A DNA stretch of 64,000 bases from NCBI GenBank assembly GCA_026545225.1, contig CM048845.1, forward strand, positions 124,794,533 to 124,858,532, read 5' to 3'. The notes beneath the pieces are model-generated. The model ran no database searches and was not told the origin of the DNA. It saw only the letters and a list, made by a program, of their open reading frames with translations. Both the position numbers and the translations under genes were made by a program. How positions within the stretch are numbered: the first letter of the stretch is position 1; the number at the start of each line of letters is the position of its first letter. Shown one piece after another: positions 34,435-46,612 of the stretch. Source of the DNA: Cornus controversa (lineage: Eukaryota; Streptophyta; Magnoliopsida; Cornales; Cornaceae).

Positions 34435-36076
34435 ACCATGAAGAGAACCACCCTTCTTCCACCTCTCGTTATGTCCTATCCTCATCGTGTGCACCCCAAG
34501 ACTACTTCAATGGTCTGCTTTCTCTGTCTCTCTGTCTCTCTCTCTCTCTCTATATATATACATACACACACACACACACACACACACACGGGTTCCTGAT
34601 GTCAATAGATATTGGTGGTGCATATATATATGCAGGTGTTTCAGTACCACTCCTAATGAGGAGATCCATGTCGTTTTCGGGTGTGGAAAGGTGTGAAGAA
34701 GAAGAAGTGCATGGAGATGATGTGTCTGATGATGGATCACAACTTCTTGGAGAGAAGAAGATAAAGAGGCTAAACATGGAACAAGTGAAGGCACTTGAGA
34801 AGAGCTTTGAGTTGGGCAACAAGCTTGAACCTGAGAGGAAAATGCACTTGGCAAGGGCTTTGGGTCTGGAACCAAGACAGGTAGCCATATGGTTCCAGAA
34901 CAGGAGAGCAAGGTGGAAGACCAAGCAATTGGAGAAAGACTATGGCCTCTTGAAGAGAAACTATGAGCTACTCAAGGCCGAAAATGATGCCCTTCAGGTT
35001 CACAACAAGAAACTTCACACACAGGTCAGTATTTTAATTCTAAATGAATATTGAATCAAATTTTCATGATCATATATATGTTTTTTCATATATATAGGTA
35101 CACAGAAATTTGAGTTACCAATTTCGGTGTACTAAACTTTCTTATATATTCTGGGTTTTTCCCCTTGAAATGGATCTTGACTTCATTAATTTAGTGGCCT
35201 CTGAAAATAATTTGAGTGTTGAAATTTCGGCTTACATGTGTAGAAGAAGTTAATTTTGATTCTGTTACTTCTCACAATTTTTGGAATGTGGAGAGAACGT
35301 TGATCGAATTAACTGGATTTTGGTTATTCAAGAATAATCTTTTTTCGCTTGTTAACTTTTATTATTTGAAAAAAATATGATTTTAAGAAAAATAAATTCC
35401 TATGCGTTCTTAAGCTAGCTCATTAAAAGTCAATTTAAAATTTTCAATTGACTTTTGCTTCGTTTGATAGTAGATTATGGTTGGGAGCTTCAAGTGGAAA
35501 AACTAAAAAGAACCCACCATTTGTCATTGCCTTAGGCTGGCCATATACATATAGTTGCCTGTACATTTTTGTTTGATACAATATTTTCACGTACCTGTTA
35601 TTCTCTATATATTGAAAGAATCCAAAGTAAAATATTTTGTAGGAGTTGATATTGCTTCATCTTATTTGGTGCAGTTAATGGTTCTAAAAGGCAGAGAATC
35701 GAGGGATGATCAAAGTGGACCCATTAATCTGAATAAAGAAACAAAAGGTTTTTGGAACAATGTTAATGCAAGTGATGTCAACTTAGGAGGTGCCACTAAA
35801 ACAACACCCGAAACAGAAACAGAAACAGACAGCCCATTATATTCCCATCCAGATAACAAACACATGTTTATGTCTACTTCACCAGCAGCCAAGTCCACAA
35901 GTGTTATTACCCAACTACTCCCCAAAACCTCAACAACAACGTCAGACCACCAATCTCAGAAAATTGATCAAATGGTTCCCGCAGATGAAAACTTCTGTAA
36001 CATGTTCACCAGCGGCGGCGGGATCGACTATCAGCCCGGTTTTTGGCCGTGGCCAGAGCAGCAACATTTTCATTGA
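34401..36076 (+). CDS. HD-Zip class I transcription factor (ATHB13/ATHB20/ATHB23 group)
   Basis: Three exons, 34401-34512, 34636-35024 and 35675-36076, give 300 residues. [10 protein letters not shown] at the start, the RRSMSFSG motif, the homeodomain (about 78-133, with [14 protein letters not shown] in helix 3) and the directly following leucine zipper (Leu 136, 143, 150, 157, 164, 171, crossing the last exon junction) define class I. The ESINLNKE-like INLNKETKG and the C-terminal [13 protein letters not shown] aromatic end are typical of the ATHB13/20/23 branch. It binds CAAT(A/T)ATTG-type sites as a dimer in the nucleus. Introns are 123 bp (phase 1) and 650 bp (phase 0), both GT-AG. Intron 1 is a multiple of three without a stop, so an unspliced frame exists. 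Start context G(-3)/G(+4). Confidence 0.95.
34516..34590 (+). repeat. Compound (CT)n-(TA)n-(CA)n microsatellite in HD-Zip intron 1
   Basis: TCTCTGTCTC-rich run, then TATATATATACA, then about thirteen CA units. It fills over half of the 123-bp intron between the donor (34513) and acceptor (34635). Confidence 0.93.
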
Positions 36077-37150
36077 ATTAACCAACCAAACCCAACTCTC
36101 TCAAAAACACTTTTGTTTTGATCCATCTCTAGATCCATTGGTGTATGGCCGCATTATTGGAAGCACCTCAAGATGAAAATTTCATGGGAATGTACTACAC
36201 ATCGTTTTGATTTTTGAAATACACACTACTACATTACCATGTTTTGCATGATTGGACCAGTGCAAAAAGAGTACCTTTTACTAAAGTAATACATATCAAT
36301 AATATAATAAAGATTTATGTTAAATGCTAGTACATCACGTCTGCCAATAAATGGATCAGGGTCTACTGTTCTGGCAGGTGCACTGAAATTAAAGAGATTC
36401 TCTTCTATAGCATTTTTTTGTTGTTGTTGTTGTTAATGTTATGGACTCATATGAGTTTGTACTATATATAAAAAATGTATACAAGTGCTCTATAAAAGCT
36501 TCTTGTGATGTGGAGAAGAAGTTCAGGAGATTTTTATTGGTAGAAAACTTAAATGTTTCAAGTGCAGTGATGATATAATTTTACACTCTAATTAAACACG
36601 TCACACATAAATAAAAATACATATATTTTAGTAGGTTCTATTATTATATGTAGGTATTTTAGTTATTGCATCATATCATATCATTACTGTACTAAGAGCA
36701 TTTATAAAGTTGGTGTTTCAATGAATGTAAGGACCAAACTATGAAAAAGGAAAAGAAAGAATCGAAGCACAAATTTCAGAGAGCGAAGAGCCCAAATAGA
36801 TGAGATGAGAACAAGGAGGTGGTAATTTCCTTCGGAATATAATGGGTTATTTTGTTTGAAGATCAAGACGTTTCCAACTCTTCCTAAAGTGTCATATTGT
36901 GTGGCAAAATATACATGTGACCAACCCACAGTCCCACTGTCACCCCCACCTTGCTTACCTGTCATTTGTCTTCAATGCATGGGTCTACTAGTGTTCTTCA
37001 CCAAAGCTAGCTCTTACTCGCATTTCAGCTTTTTATCATGCATTCATGCTCTAACTTGAGCTGGTTCATTAAGAATTGGCAACTTATTCTAATTTTGCTA
37101 ACAAATTTTCTTAATTTTTCTCAAAACTTACAATCTCTCTAATGTCATTC
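36077..37150. other. HD-Zip 3' UTR and spacer
   Basis: AATAAT/AATATAATAAAG motifs at about 36296-36313 could serve polyadenylation. No further exon is seen. A GTT run lies at 36421-36433. Confidence 0.5.
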
Positions 37151-37158
37151 GCTTCACG

Positions 37159-37879
37159 CATAATTGTTAAAGGCTCAAATTGCACAAGGGCGTTAAGACC
37201 TCTAAGAGCTTGAGGTGCAAGGAGCAAGGTGAGACACAAGTTAAAAATAAAATAAAATTTATAATCAATAATATAAAGCTAGCAACAACATGTTCAACAA
37301 TCTCAAACTTCTATTTAGCCAAAAGTACGAGAACATCAAACTCACAAAATAAGAATACATAATATTCCGATTTCATTGTTTTTTGTGATAATATGTTTTA
37401 GCAACTGTTATATGCATTAGAGAAACAACCTACAAAGCATAAACAAATTAAAAGTTCATAAAAAAAATTAAAAGAAAAAAAAGAGAGAAGAACAGAAGGT
37501 TAACAAAGAAAAAAAAAGTGAACCGAGCAAAAAGGATGAAAAAACAAAATAAAAAACAGAGATGAAGAAGAATTTGTTAGAAACTCGTCCGAATGTGAAA
37601 GTCCTAAATTGACTGAATGTATTGAATCTATCAATTGACCATTTTTATTTCTTTTACCATTAGACAATATTATATAGTTAGAGTCCACTGTAACACAAAA
37701 ATACATCACATGTTAACAGGTAGGGGAAAAAAATAAGTGTTTTATGTTAGACTCGCCTGAGGTGCAAGTCACGGTTGGGACTTCAGATGCAAACATGCAC
37801 ACTTTATTGAAGGGACCTGACCTGGCCTCGAGATGCAACGACTGAGCCATGAGCCTGAGGCACACCTTTGACAACTATG
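37159..37879. mobile_element. hAT-type non-autonomous element
   Basis: CATAATTGTTAAAGG at the left and CCTTTGACAACTATG at the right are inverted repeats. The 8-bp flanks GCTTCACG (37151-37158) and GCTCCACG (37880-37887) differ by one base. The subterminal parts contain the GAGGTGCAAG/CTTGAGG words common in this type of plant repeat (for example TTGAGGTGCAAGGAGC and CTGAGGTGCAAGTCAC). No transposase. Confidence 0.8.
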
Positions 37880-37887
37880 GCTCCACG

Positions 37888-38723
37888 TTGAAGTTTACGT
37901 GCATTTCACATCACAAATAAGTATATATGAAAACTCTATTTAAACATTTATATAGATCAAGATGCTTTTTTAAATTACCAAAATATCCTATTTTACTATT
38001 TAAATTGATCAAAATGTCCTACCCCATTTATATTACAACTTATATTGACAAAAAAATTATCTCATCTCTCGCGTGGCATTTTATTCAACATAGTACCATT
38101 TGGAGCCTCAAATTTCATTCCTAAAACCACCAAAAATCCTAACAAATGAAAAGAGTTATATCAGTTAAAAAAAAAAAAAAATTCTTTACCGACACTAATG
38201 GCTAAAATATCAGTTGACACATTATCTTATTTGGGTCCGATCATTAAGGTTATATGAATTAAAGAAATTTTTTTTTTAGGAAGTTAAATTGTATATATTG
38301 TATCATGAATTAAAGATTGACTCATGCATCTTATCTATGTGTGCGGGTGCAACCCAGCATGAATTCTGATTGGTGCTTTTTGCAACACCGAACTCACAAC
38401 TTAAAACAGCAAGCACATATTTACAAAGTTACTTAATTATGAAGCTTTATCTGATGTGGTCAAAGATACAAACCAGAAATGCAACAGTTAGGATTTCTAG
38501 ACAAGAGACCAATCAATACAAAAGATTTTAGAAGCATTTACAATTAAAGAGAGATCAAAATTTTGCTCACTCTTTGTGTAATAATGATCTATATTAATGG
38601 CTCCATTTGTTTCGATCGAAAATTGAAGAAAATTTATCACCCCTCTCCTAGTAGCCTCGAGGAAAATAGAGAATATAAATATATATTTTTCTTCTAAAAC
38701 AAGAAGAAAATTGATACATAGTT

Positions 38724-38769
<46 letters not shown>
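37888..38769. other. Spacer with (TA)n
   Basis: No gene seen. It ends in a (TA)n run from about 38730. Confidence 0.45.
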
Positions 38770-38771
<2 letters not shown>

Positions 38772-38946
38772 ATGATCTCTTGCTCACCGATAAGTAAAAA
38801 ATTAATCTACACCAAACACAGTAACCGTTGGATGTGATTGTTGAATTTTTTTTAGTAATTGCCTTTTTTTTTTTTATCAATCACATCCAACGATTACTGT
38901 GTTTAGTGTTGATGAAATTCTTACTCACCGGTGAGCAAGAGATCAT

Positions 38947-38948
<2 letters not shown>
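38770..38948. mobile_element. 179-bp foldback MITE embedded in (TA)n
   Basis: The arms pair along most of the length: TAATGATCTCTTGCTCACCG...ACAGTAACCGTTGGATGTGATTG on the left and CAATCACATCCAACGATTACTGT...CGGTGAGCAAGAGATCATTA on the right, around a T-rich loop. (TA)n lies on both sides, consistent with a TA-target element. Confidence 0.9.
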
Positions 38949-38986
<38 letters not shown>

Positions 38987-38989
38987 TAG

Positions 38990-39888
38990 AGAAATTTGCA
39001 CAAATATTTTAAAGTACTAAAACCATACACATTTTCCAATAAAATGAATAATTCACCAATCATCATTAAACAATAACACAATTAAATTGAGACTACATCA
39101 TGAAGAATATAGGAAATATATATCATGCAATACAAAAATATTAGAAGTAACCAAGAAACAATTTAATAGAATAATATAAGAAAAATGACAATAATAAACT
39201 AGTTAGGAAAGTACTGATCTGAATAATAAGAGACATACAAGCACCGTCTTAAAGTCGTATAACCTTCTTATGTGCAAGGTGATAGCAATTCATTACAGCT
39301 CCAAGATACAACCCACACCAAGTCTTCTTTGGACATGTACAAAAAGAGACAATATTATACTTAGTCTTGTCTTCAAAGTTGCCCGAACAGAATACAAAAT
39401 AGTAGATTATACATGTATAATAGTAACACAACAAAATTTGAGAAAGGTGGAGATAGAGGGAATTTTTTCTTTTATAATAGGCTCTCAGAACATACTCATA
39501 TATCACACAAAAATGTGTCACACATAGTATGGTTGAGGCCGCTTACAACTTGAAACATTTTTATATCATCAATATAGAATTAAAAATGATATAATAATGA
39601 TAATAAATAAAATAATAATAATGAATAATTTTTATTAAATAGTAGTAATATATATATATACACACACATCTCCTATTATTAGCCCGGAGCTCCTAACAAC
39701 AAAATTGAGAGTTGAGAGGTCAATGGCATGGGATACCAACTGGGTTACTAGAATAGAGGTAGATTGTCAAGAGACTTGAAAATCTTAATGTTTTAATTAG
39801 AAATAAAGCTATAACATGTGATAAACACTGGAACAGCTAGGAATGAGCACCTTTATCTATATAAAGCATTCTGAATTATCAAAACAAC
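38990..39888. other. Spacer; unassigned minus-strand frame
   Basis: A 90-residue minus-strand frame (39521-39249) ends CPKKTWCGLYLGAVMNCYHLAHKKVIRL. It has a protein-like look, but I know no family and cannot find a start or neighbouring exons. Confidence 0.3.
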
Positions 39889-39901
39889 TAACATGCTGTT
39901 T

Positions 39902-41353
39902 TTATTTTTATTTGATCTCGGCAAGAAAAAACATGTTCAAAAAGAGTCACAATCTAATTTCACAGCACCCATAAGATATGGAGGAAAATGATCCATAAAA
40001 CACACATTAGCTTTGATATGTAATGCATATTTAGCCAATGTATGAGCTGGACCATTACTCTCGCGATGAGTATAGTGAACTGTGAAATACTGATGAGACT
40101 TCAAACAAGAAATAATGTCCTCCATGTACACTTGCAAGTGTGAAGGACAAGAATGCTTTCCATTCACCACCTGAACTATAACTTGAGCATCCATTTCAAA
40201 CTGCACATCTATGAACTTCCAGTCTAGAACCTTCAATAATGCTTGCCGCAACACAAGAGCCTCTGCCATTGTAGGATCAGTAATATGAGAATAGAAAAAG
40301 GTAGTGGCTGCAATCAACATTCCATCATGATCTCTCACAACCAACCCACCAGCAGATTCAGACTTTACTCTATCAATAGTTGCATCTATATTGGCCTTTA
40401 GAACACCCACTGGGGGTCTAACCCAACCTCTAGCACGGTTTACAGGAACCATGTGATCAGGACTTGTATGAATTTTACCCAAGTAATCCATAACAGAAGG
40501 ATACTCTGAAAACCCATTTAGTGCCATTGAAATAATATGATGTACATCCCATATCTCAGCCTTGAAGTTGCAAGCGTTTCTCGCTTTTCAGATACACCAA
40601 CACACAGTAGCAGCCATGCCTTGAAAGAGTAGCGTATTTGTATCTTCGTTCCAACCTCTTACCAAATTCAACCACCAATCTTTCCAAGAACACCCTTCAA
40701 TTTGCATTACATCCACTCTTAGTGGGCAAGCCTTCCAGACCATTGAAGCTCTAGGACAATCACATAACAAATGTTTCAAAGTTTCCACAGCATTACCACA
40801 AACATTGCACGTATTATTCTCAACCACTCTTCGCTTTTTTAAGATCTCAAGAACTGTAATTTTATTTTGCAAGCACCGCCAAAGGAAATGAACAATCTTA
40901 GGTTTAGCTTTCATTTTCCAAAGTTTTTTCCAGTAACTAGCAAGTCCCACTACTCTCCACTTCGGCAATATTATGCAAACTCCCTTTACAAAGCTCTAAA
41001 GCCACCCAATATGCAGACTTAACAGAGAACCAATCCCTCTTATCAAATCCCCAAACCATCTGATCCTCTCTATCCACCATACTAAGAGGAATTTGAAATA
41101 TTTTCAGGGCATCTGAAGGGCAGAACAATTGAGAGATTAAATTATGTCTCCACGATCTCGACTCCTCATTAATTAGATATGAAACCCAATAGGTTCCACA
41201 ATGATCGGCAACATAAATAGGTTTAAAACCTTTGAGAAAAAGGAATCCAATTATCATACCAACATTTAACACTCTTTCCATTCCCAACTTTCCAAAATAA
41301 ACCTTTTTCCACCACACCCTTAGCTGCCAAGAAACTGCTCCACGCCCAAATTT
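39902..41353 (-). mobile_element. 5'-truncated LINE with 13-bp target duplication
   Basis: Only the last 1.45 kb of a non-LTR retrotransposon is present. TAACATGCTGTTT occurs at 39889-39901 and 41354-41366. Next to the left copy the sequence TTATTTTTATTT is, on the element's strand, an A-rich tail at its 3' end. Truncation at 41353 is typical of incomplete reverse transcription. The target was the terminal repeat of the element at 41358. Confidence 0.93.
39937..41350 (-). pseudogene. LINE ORF2 C-terminal part: zinc-finger RVT and RNase H-like domains
   Basis: Three overlapping minus-strand frames join by frameshifts. First, a stretch with DQMVWGFDKRDWFSVKSAYWVALE, upstream of the zf-RVT domain. 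Second, FWKKLWKMKAKPKIVHFLWRC-like (KIVHFLWRCLQNKITV), then CNVCGNAVETLKHLLCDC, the zinc-binding zf-RVT motif. Third, an RNase H fold with LKANIDATIDR, GGLVVRDHDGML, AEALVLRQAL, FEMDAQVIVQVVN and HTHRESNGPAHTLAKYAL, the usual end of plant LINE ORF2. The reverse transcriptase itself is missing. Not functional. Confidence 0.9.
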
Positions 41354-41357
41354 TAAC

Positions 41358-41747
41358 ATGCTGTTTAGTAAGGCTATCGATTTCTGAAAAAATGAAATCT
41401 GAAATTGTATTGTGCTGTTATTTTAGTTAAAATATAATATGTTTGGTAACGTCATATGCTATTGAAATTTTGAAAGCACAAATATCAAAATATGTTTAGT
41501 AACCCAAAATAAATTTTTTTTTTTATAAAAAAATTAGTATCTTTGACTAAAAATTGTGTTTGAGTAATATGGTTCCAACTCATTTTAACTAACATAAATA
41601 TGACATTTAATATTTTATGTATATTATTTCCTCCGAAATTATATTTGGTAGGACTTTATTTTAGTTTATTTTAATTAAAATTTCATTTTTTTTGCATTTG
41701 CATATTTTTGGTAATTGCCATAAATTCAAACTATCATGTATTTTCTT

Positions 41748-41782
<35 letters not shown>

Positions 41783-42305
41783 TTATACTTATATATATAT
41801 TTTTATTTATTGTATTTTATAAAATATTTTTATTCTCATTGACTTATAATTTTGTATTTATTGTATTTTTATAATATATTTTATTTATTTTTATATTATA
41901 TTATTTATTTTATATTTTTCTTATTTATTGTATTTTATTTTTTTATATTTATATTTTTTGAGTAACCAATTTTTTATTTATTTTATTTTATAATTTTTTT
42001 ATTCTTGTTTTTTATAAAATTTTAATTTATTATATTATATTATATTTTTGAGCAATCAAAAATTTTATTTATTGTATTTTATAAAAAAATCAGAAATGAA
42101 AACTTGAACTGAAAAATGAAATCTGAAACTGAAAACTTCATTATGAAGCTTTCAAATTATGCATTACAATTGTCAAAATTTTGGCATCACTTTCATTTTT
42201 TCAGAAATGAAAACTGCGTTATCTAACGCGATTTCTGTTGTGACTTTAAAAAAAAATGAAAAAAAAAACAAAAATCTGAAATCGAAAGTGTTACCAAACA
42301 GTGCA
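41358..42305. mobile_element. Non-autonomous DNA element with TGTTTRGTAA ends
   Basis: The left end ATGCTGTTTAGTAAGGCTATCGATTTCTG and the reverse-complemented right end ATGCACTGTTTGGTAACACTTTCGATTTC are inverted repeats. The flanks AACTAAC (before the LINE, at about 39886) and AACTTAAC (after 42305) are compatible with a hAT-like duplication with one indel. The interior is AT-rich with TTTATTGTATTTTATAA repeats and no coding. Confidence 0.7.
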
Positions 42306-42455
42306 TAACTTAACGTTATCATATTAATTCAATTTGAGTTTAAGCCATTGCTCTTTAGTGCATGTCCGACAAAATGCAAATTCCAAAATTCATAGTTTCA
42401 ATTCACATACCTTTTACTCGGTAATCGTACAGAACCTTCAATCTTTTTCAACTTA

Positions 42456-42499
<44 letters not shown>

Positions 42500-43029
42500 T
42501 GCACGTTTAGCTAAAATCAACCAATGTGACAAACGAAGGAATCTAAATTTCAGAACTTCAATTTTCTTCATCATTTTCTCAGCTTTCAAACTGTTCGGTG
42601 TCAATTAATCAGCTAGGCAGGCCGATTGAATTGTCAGTGTTTGCAGAAGTGCTAGAGCCATGACATCAGGTCGATGTAAACAGTTGATCGAACACAAATA
42701 TCTCCTTTGAAGGTTATGTTGGATTAGATGATCGGCTAGAGAGAGATTATACGAAACTCTCAATTAAGTTCTTTTTTGCCTCAATTAAGAGGACTTTTAA
42801 TTGTGCACAAAGAATTGCGAGATTGAATCGTAGTAAGGAGGGAAGTAGAATGAGGGAGATAGAAATTGAGAGAGATGTAGATAGATGGACTGATTAGACG
42901 AGGCCGAGAGCAAGAAATTATGAGGGAGATGTAGATTGAGTAAGAGTTAGAGCAATATTCTGAAAGAATATTGTGAGAGAGAGATAGATTGCACGAAAAT
43001 TACAACTCGATCAATCAGATTTTGGTCAC
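42306..43029. other. Spacer
   Basis: Holds (TA)n followed by a (TATG)n run at about 42457-42500 and a purine-rich stretch at 42830-43000. No gene seen. Confidence 0.45.
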
Positions 43030-43192
43030 CGAAATATGTTAATTACAAAATTATATCTCACAACTTTTAACTCTTATTTTGTTTGTTAATCATAATATTT
43101 TATTAAGAAATATTAATAACAATATATAAAACATAAATAACTATTATTTAAATTTATTCATGGAGATATATATTGATTTGTATACAAATCTA

Positions 43193-43241
<49 letters not shown>

Positions 43242-45602
43242 CTTACATATTTGTATCCAATTCATTAAGAATTTGTCATATCGCTCGTATCCATGCTTCG
43301 TGGGTGAAGATTTATTTGCTGATGACCGTTGAAGTTTAGTCTTATGTGTTGTGAAATGAGAACCCATGTTACATTTAATTTCTTCTTTATTTAGAATATA
43401 TTAATTATTGCATTTTGATTCATAATAATATAAAAAAATAATCAAAAATTTGTTTTATAATAATTTTTTATTTTTTTATGGTCATATCTCAATAATTTAT
43501 TATTATTATATTTCTTATTTATAACACGTATCTGATACTTCTTAAATATTTCGACTACATATTCGATACTCGGACCACGTATCTGATATAGATAATTTAT
43601 AATATATTTTTAACAACTTTTGAATATTACAATGTAACATTTCCAACAATAATATCACAATATAATTATTATGAAAAGTTTAAAATTTATTTAAAAATAA
43701 GTATTGAGATATATATTATGATTTAGTACAAAAATTACTCATACAAATTATGCAATGTTTTTCTTAACTCTTATTTTGTTTGTTAAGCATACTATTTTAT
43801 TAAGAAATATTAATAACATTATATAAGACATAAATAACTATTATTTAAATTTATTCATGGATATATATATTGCTTTTTATACAAATCTAAGTTTATATAT
43901 ACATTCCTTGCATATCTGTATCCTATTCATTAAGAATTTGTCCTATCGTTCATATCCATGCTTCGTGGGTGAAGATTTATTTGCCGATAACCGATGAAGT
44001 TTGTCTTATGTGTTGTAAAATGAGACTGAGTTATATTTAATTTCTTCTTTATTTAGAATATATTAATGATTGCATTTTGATTCATAATAATAAAAAAAAT
44101 GATCAAAATTTTGTTTTTGTTGTAATTTATTATTTTTTATTGTCATACTTTACCATACTCGTATTCATTTTTGTTTTTCAGATTTGCTGCATCTCTGTAT
44201 CAGTATCGTATAGTATCCGTAGCCAGCATTTTTTATTTTAGAGAACTTGAAAATAAAAAATGGTACAAAAATTTAATTTTTTTGAAAGTAAAAATTAGAA
44301 AAAAATCCTTTTGTATTCTATTTTTAATTAATTCAAATTAATTTCAGAGACTACTATACCAAACAGGGATTGATTTCATTTTGTAAAATTACTTTCGCGA
44401 TACACTTCAAATATTTTTGAAATTTCATTTAGCTTGGACAATATGATTGGAAAAAAAACTTATCAAGTTACTATCAGTTTTCATATGATTTTAATATGTA
44501 CACTTGTATTTAAAAATAATAAGAATTTATTACAATTATAAAGTTCCTATCAATTTTCATATGATTTTAATATGTACACTTGTATTTAAAAAATAATAAG
44601 AATTTATTAAAGAAGTGAACTCACTTCATAATAATTTAAATATTTGCAGTAAGCTGTTCTTGTCCATCGCCAAATTCCTTTTTCCTGAAATTTTGTCTTT
44701 TCTTTCAAAGGCTCCATGAAGATATTATATATTAGGGTAATATTTTCGCCACTGTATTTTTCTTTTTTATTCGGACAAATAATATCCTCAATTGCTCTTA
44801 TGCAGTCTTTAATCTTCTATATGAAAAGTGAAAAAGTACTACTAGCCACTTTTAGGTATCCTTCTCCCGATACAAGAAGAAATACATTAGTTACCACTGA
44901 AAATTGTAATGTAACAATATCTCTTCTCTACCTCTTCCTAGGCGAGCCGAGATTGTAAAGTGGAGAGAACTAAAAGTAAGAAAGATATGTTATAAATATT
45001 TAAAAATAGATATAAAAAATACGGACATTTTCATATATATAAATCAAGTCACACACTTCATTGTCGAAAAAATTCGTTATGTTGTTGCCGTGAAAATAGA
45101 GAGTCAATATGAGATAGATTAATCTATCAATCAGATAATAGGTTTCTCTTCGTTTGTTCAAATCTTAAAATTTTTAAAGGAGGCTGCTGCCGCTGTTCAT
45201 TAGAAGATGCCCCACTTTTTGATGTATCATTTTCCAAATTATGGAACGAAAACAAATTTTTCATCTTGTAATGAAAGTGTCTCAATAGTTTGAAACAAAA
45301 GAGGTAGGGCCTACTCTGAAATTTCCAAAGGTTGAGAGGCCCTAAGCAAACTTTCTAGTAGACATAACACAAAATTTATTTTTCTTAAATGTTTGTTCAC
45401 ACTTCACGAATCACAATAAAGACAAGTTCGATTAGAAATAGTAAATATGCACGTATATAAGATTTTTATAAGGAAATTTCAGTATAATAACAAATTAAAA
45501 ATGTAAATGAAAAACAAACAATTTATTGGAGAATGTATAAACTGAACCTCCTGCTGTTAGCATCTTCTCCAATTTGTTAATAATTTTCTGAATTGCTGAG
45601 TA

Positions 45603-45658
<56 letters not shown>

Positions 45659-45686
45659 GAGTTGAGAACTATTGGGTGGAGAATTG
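43030..45686 (-). mobile_element. hAT transposon relic, copy 2
   Basis: Matches 16217-18595 from about 43265 on and extends further left by another partial unit of the 665-700-bp direct repeat: landmark AACTCTTATTTTGTTTGTTAA at 43069 and 43766, and GGGTGAAGATTTATTTG at 43302 and 43967. The minus strand keeps the same transposase scraps near 45370-45060; here the TERAFSAMK equivalent is damaged by a stop. The right end again shows GAGTTGAGAACTATTGGGTG. A (TA)n tract at 43197-43240 and one at 45608-45648 have expanded relative to copy 1. Confidence 0.8.
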
Positions 45687-46045
45687 AAAAAGAAGAAAAA
45701 TAGGATTTTTAGACCACTATGAATAATTGAATGAATAATTTTTTAAAAGGTCAGGTGACCACATGACACAGTGCAATTATGTAGTACTCTATATAGGTAT
45801 ATAAACGACATGAGTTTAAACTTTTAGTATATTATGCTATGCTTAGATTTAAAATTGAATAGGCCAATTAAATATATTATTAGAAACTCAAAATATAAAT
45901 AATATAATAAAAATAGTGAACTGAACTAAGTAGACTGTGAACAGTAGTATTTTTTTTTTTTTTTGAGGACTTGGGCTATAGCCAGGTTACTCCATTAATA
46001 ATTCCGCCCCGTCCCTTCCATATTCTATAGCGGAAGCAATATTAA

Positions 46046-46609
46046 GAGCACCAGCAATGGGTTCACCAATCAAAAGTTACTATTGCTAAATAATGGAATA
46101 GCTAAAAGAATGGATCCCACCACTGCTTCGCTTGGTGCTTCGCGGAATTGAGCGAAGCATCAAGCGAACCAAATGCATTATTTTATTATTTTTTTTATTT
46201 TTACTTTTATAAATATTCGTGCCATGTATATATATATATATATCATTTACTTAAATCTCAATAACTTTCACTACAAATTGAATTTTTTGATAAAACTAAT
46301 TCTGTTAGAAAGATAATTTCGAGAGCTTTAATTTGAGTACCATATAGACTATTTTTTGACTTAAAACGAAAAAATTATGAATTTTTTAAGTTAAAAAAGT
46401 ATAAAAAAAATTAACATATATATGTATAAAATTATAGATTAATTTAATTGTGTAAAATTATTTAATTGTGTGGATAGTGAAAATCTGAAGAATCTGTTGT
46501 AGAGTCAAAATTTAGAGATCCTAACATGATGTGGCTGACTAAAATGCTGATGCGTTAACTAAAATTCAAATTTGGAGAACCAAATTTGACTAACCCATTG
46601 TGAATGGCC
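46046..46609. mobile_element. Harbinger-like MITE
   Basis: GAGCACCAGCAATGGGTTCACC at the left and, reversed, GGCCATTCACAATGGGTTAGTC at the right are imperfect inverted repeats. TAA flanks both ends (46043-46045, 46610-46612), the 3-bp duplication of PIF/Harbinger elements. A GCTTCGCTTGGTGCTTCGC hairpin lies near 46125. No coding. Confidence 0.7.
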
Positions 46610-46612
46610 TAA

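Noticed and set aside
34513-34635. Reading the HD-Zip protein straight through intron 1 ([17 protein letters not shown])
   Set aside because: Perfect GT-AG borders and restoration of the conserved FNGVS...RRSMSFSG context show it is an intron; the open frame is due to length divisible by three.
34550-34924. Minus-strand frames opposite the HD-Zip gene
   Set aside because: They are shadows of the homeodomain codons and of the CA/TA repeat in intron 1.
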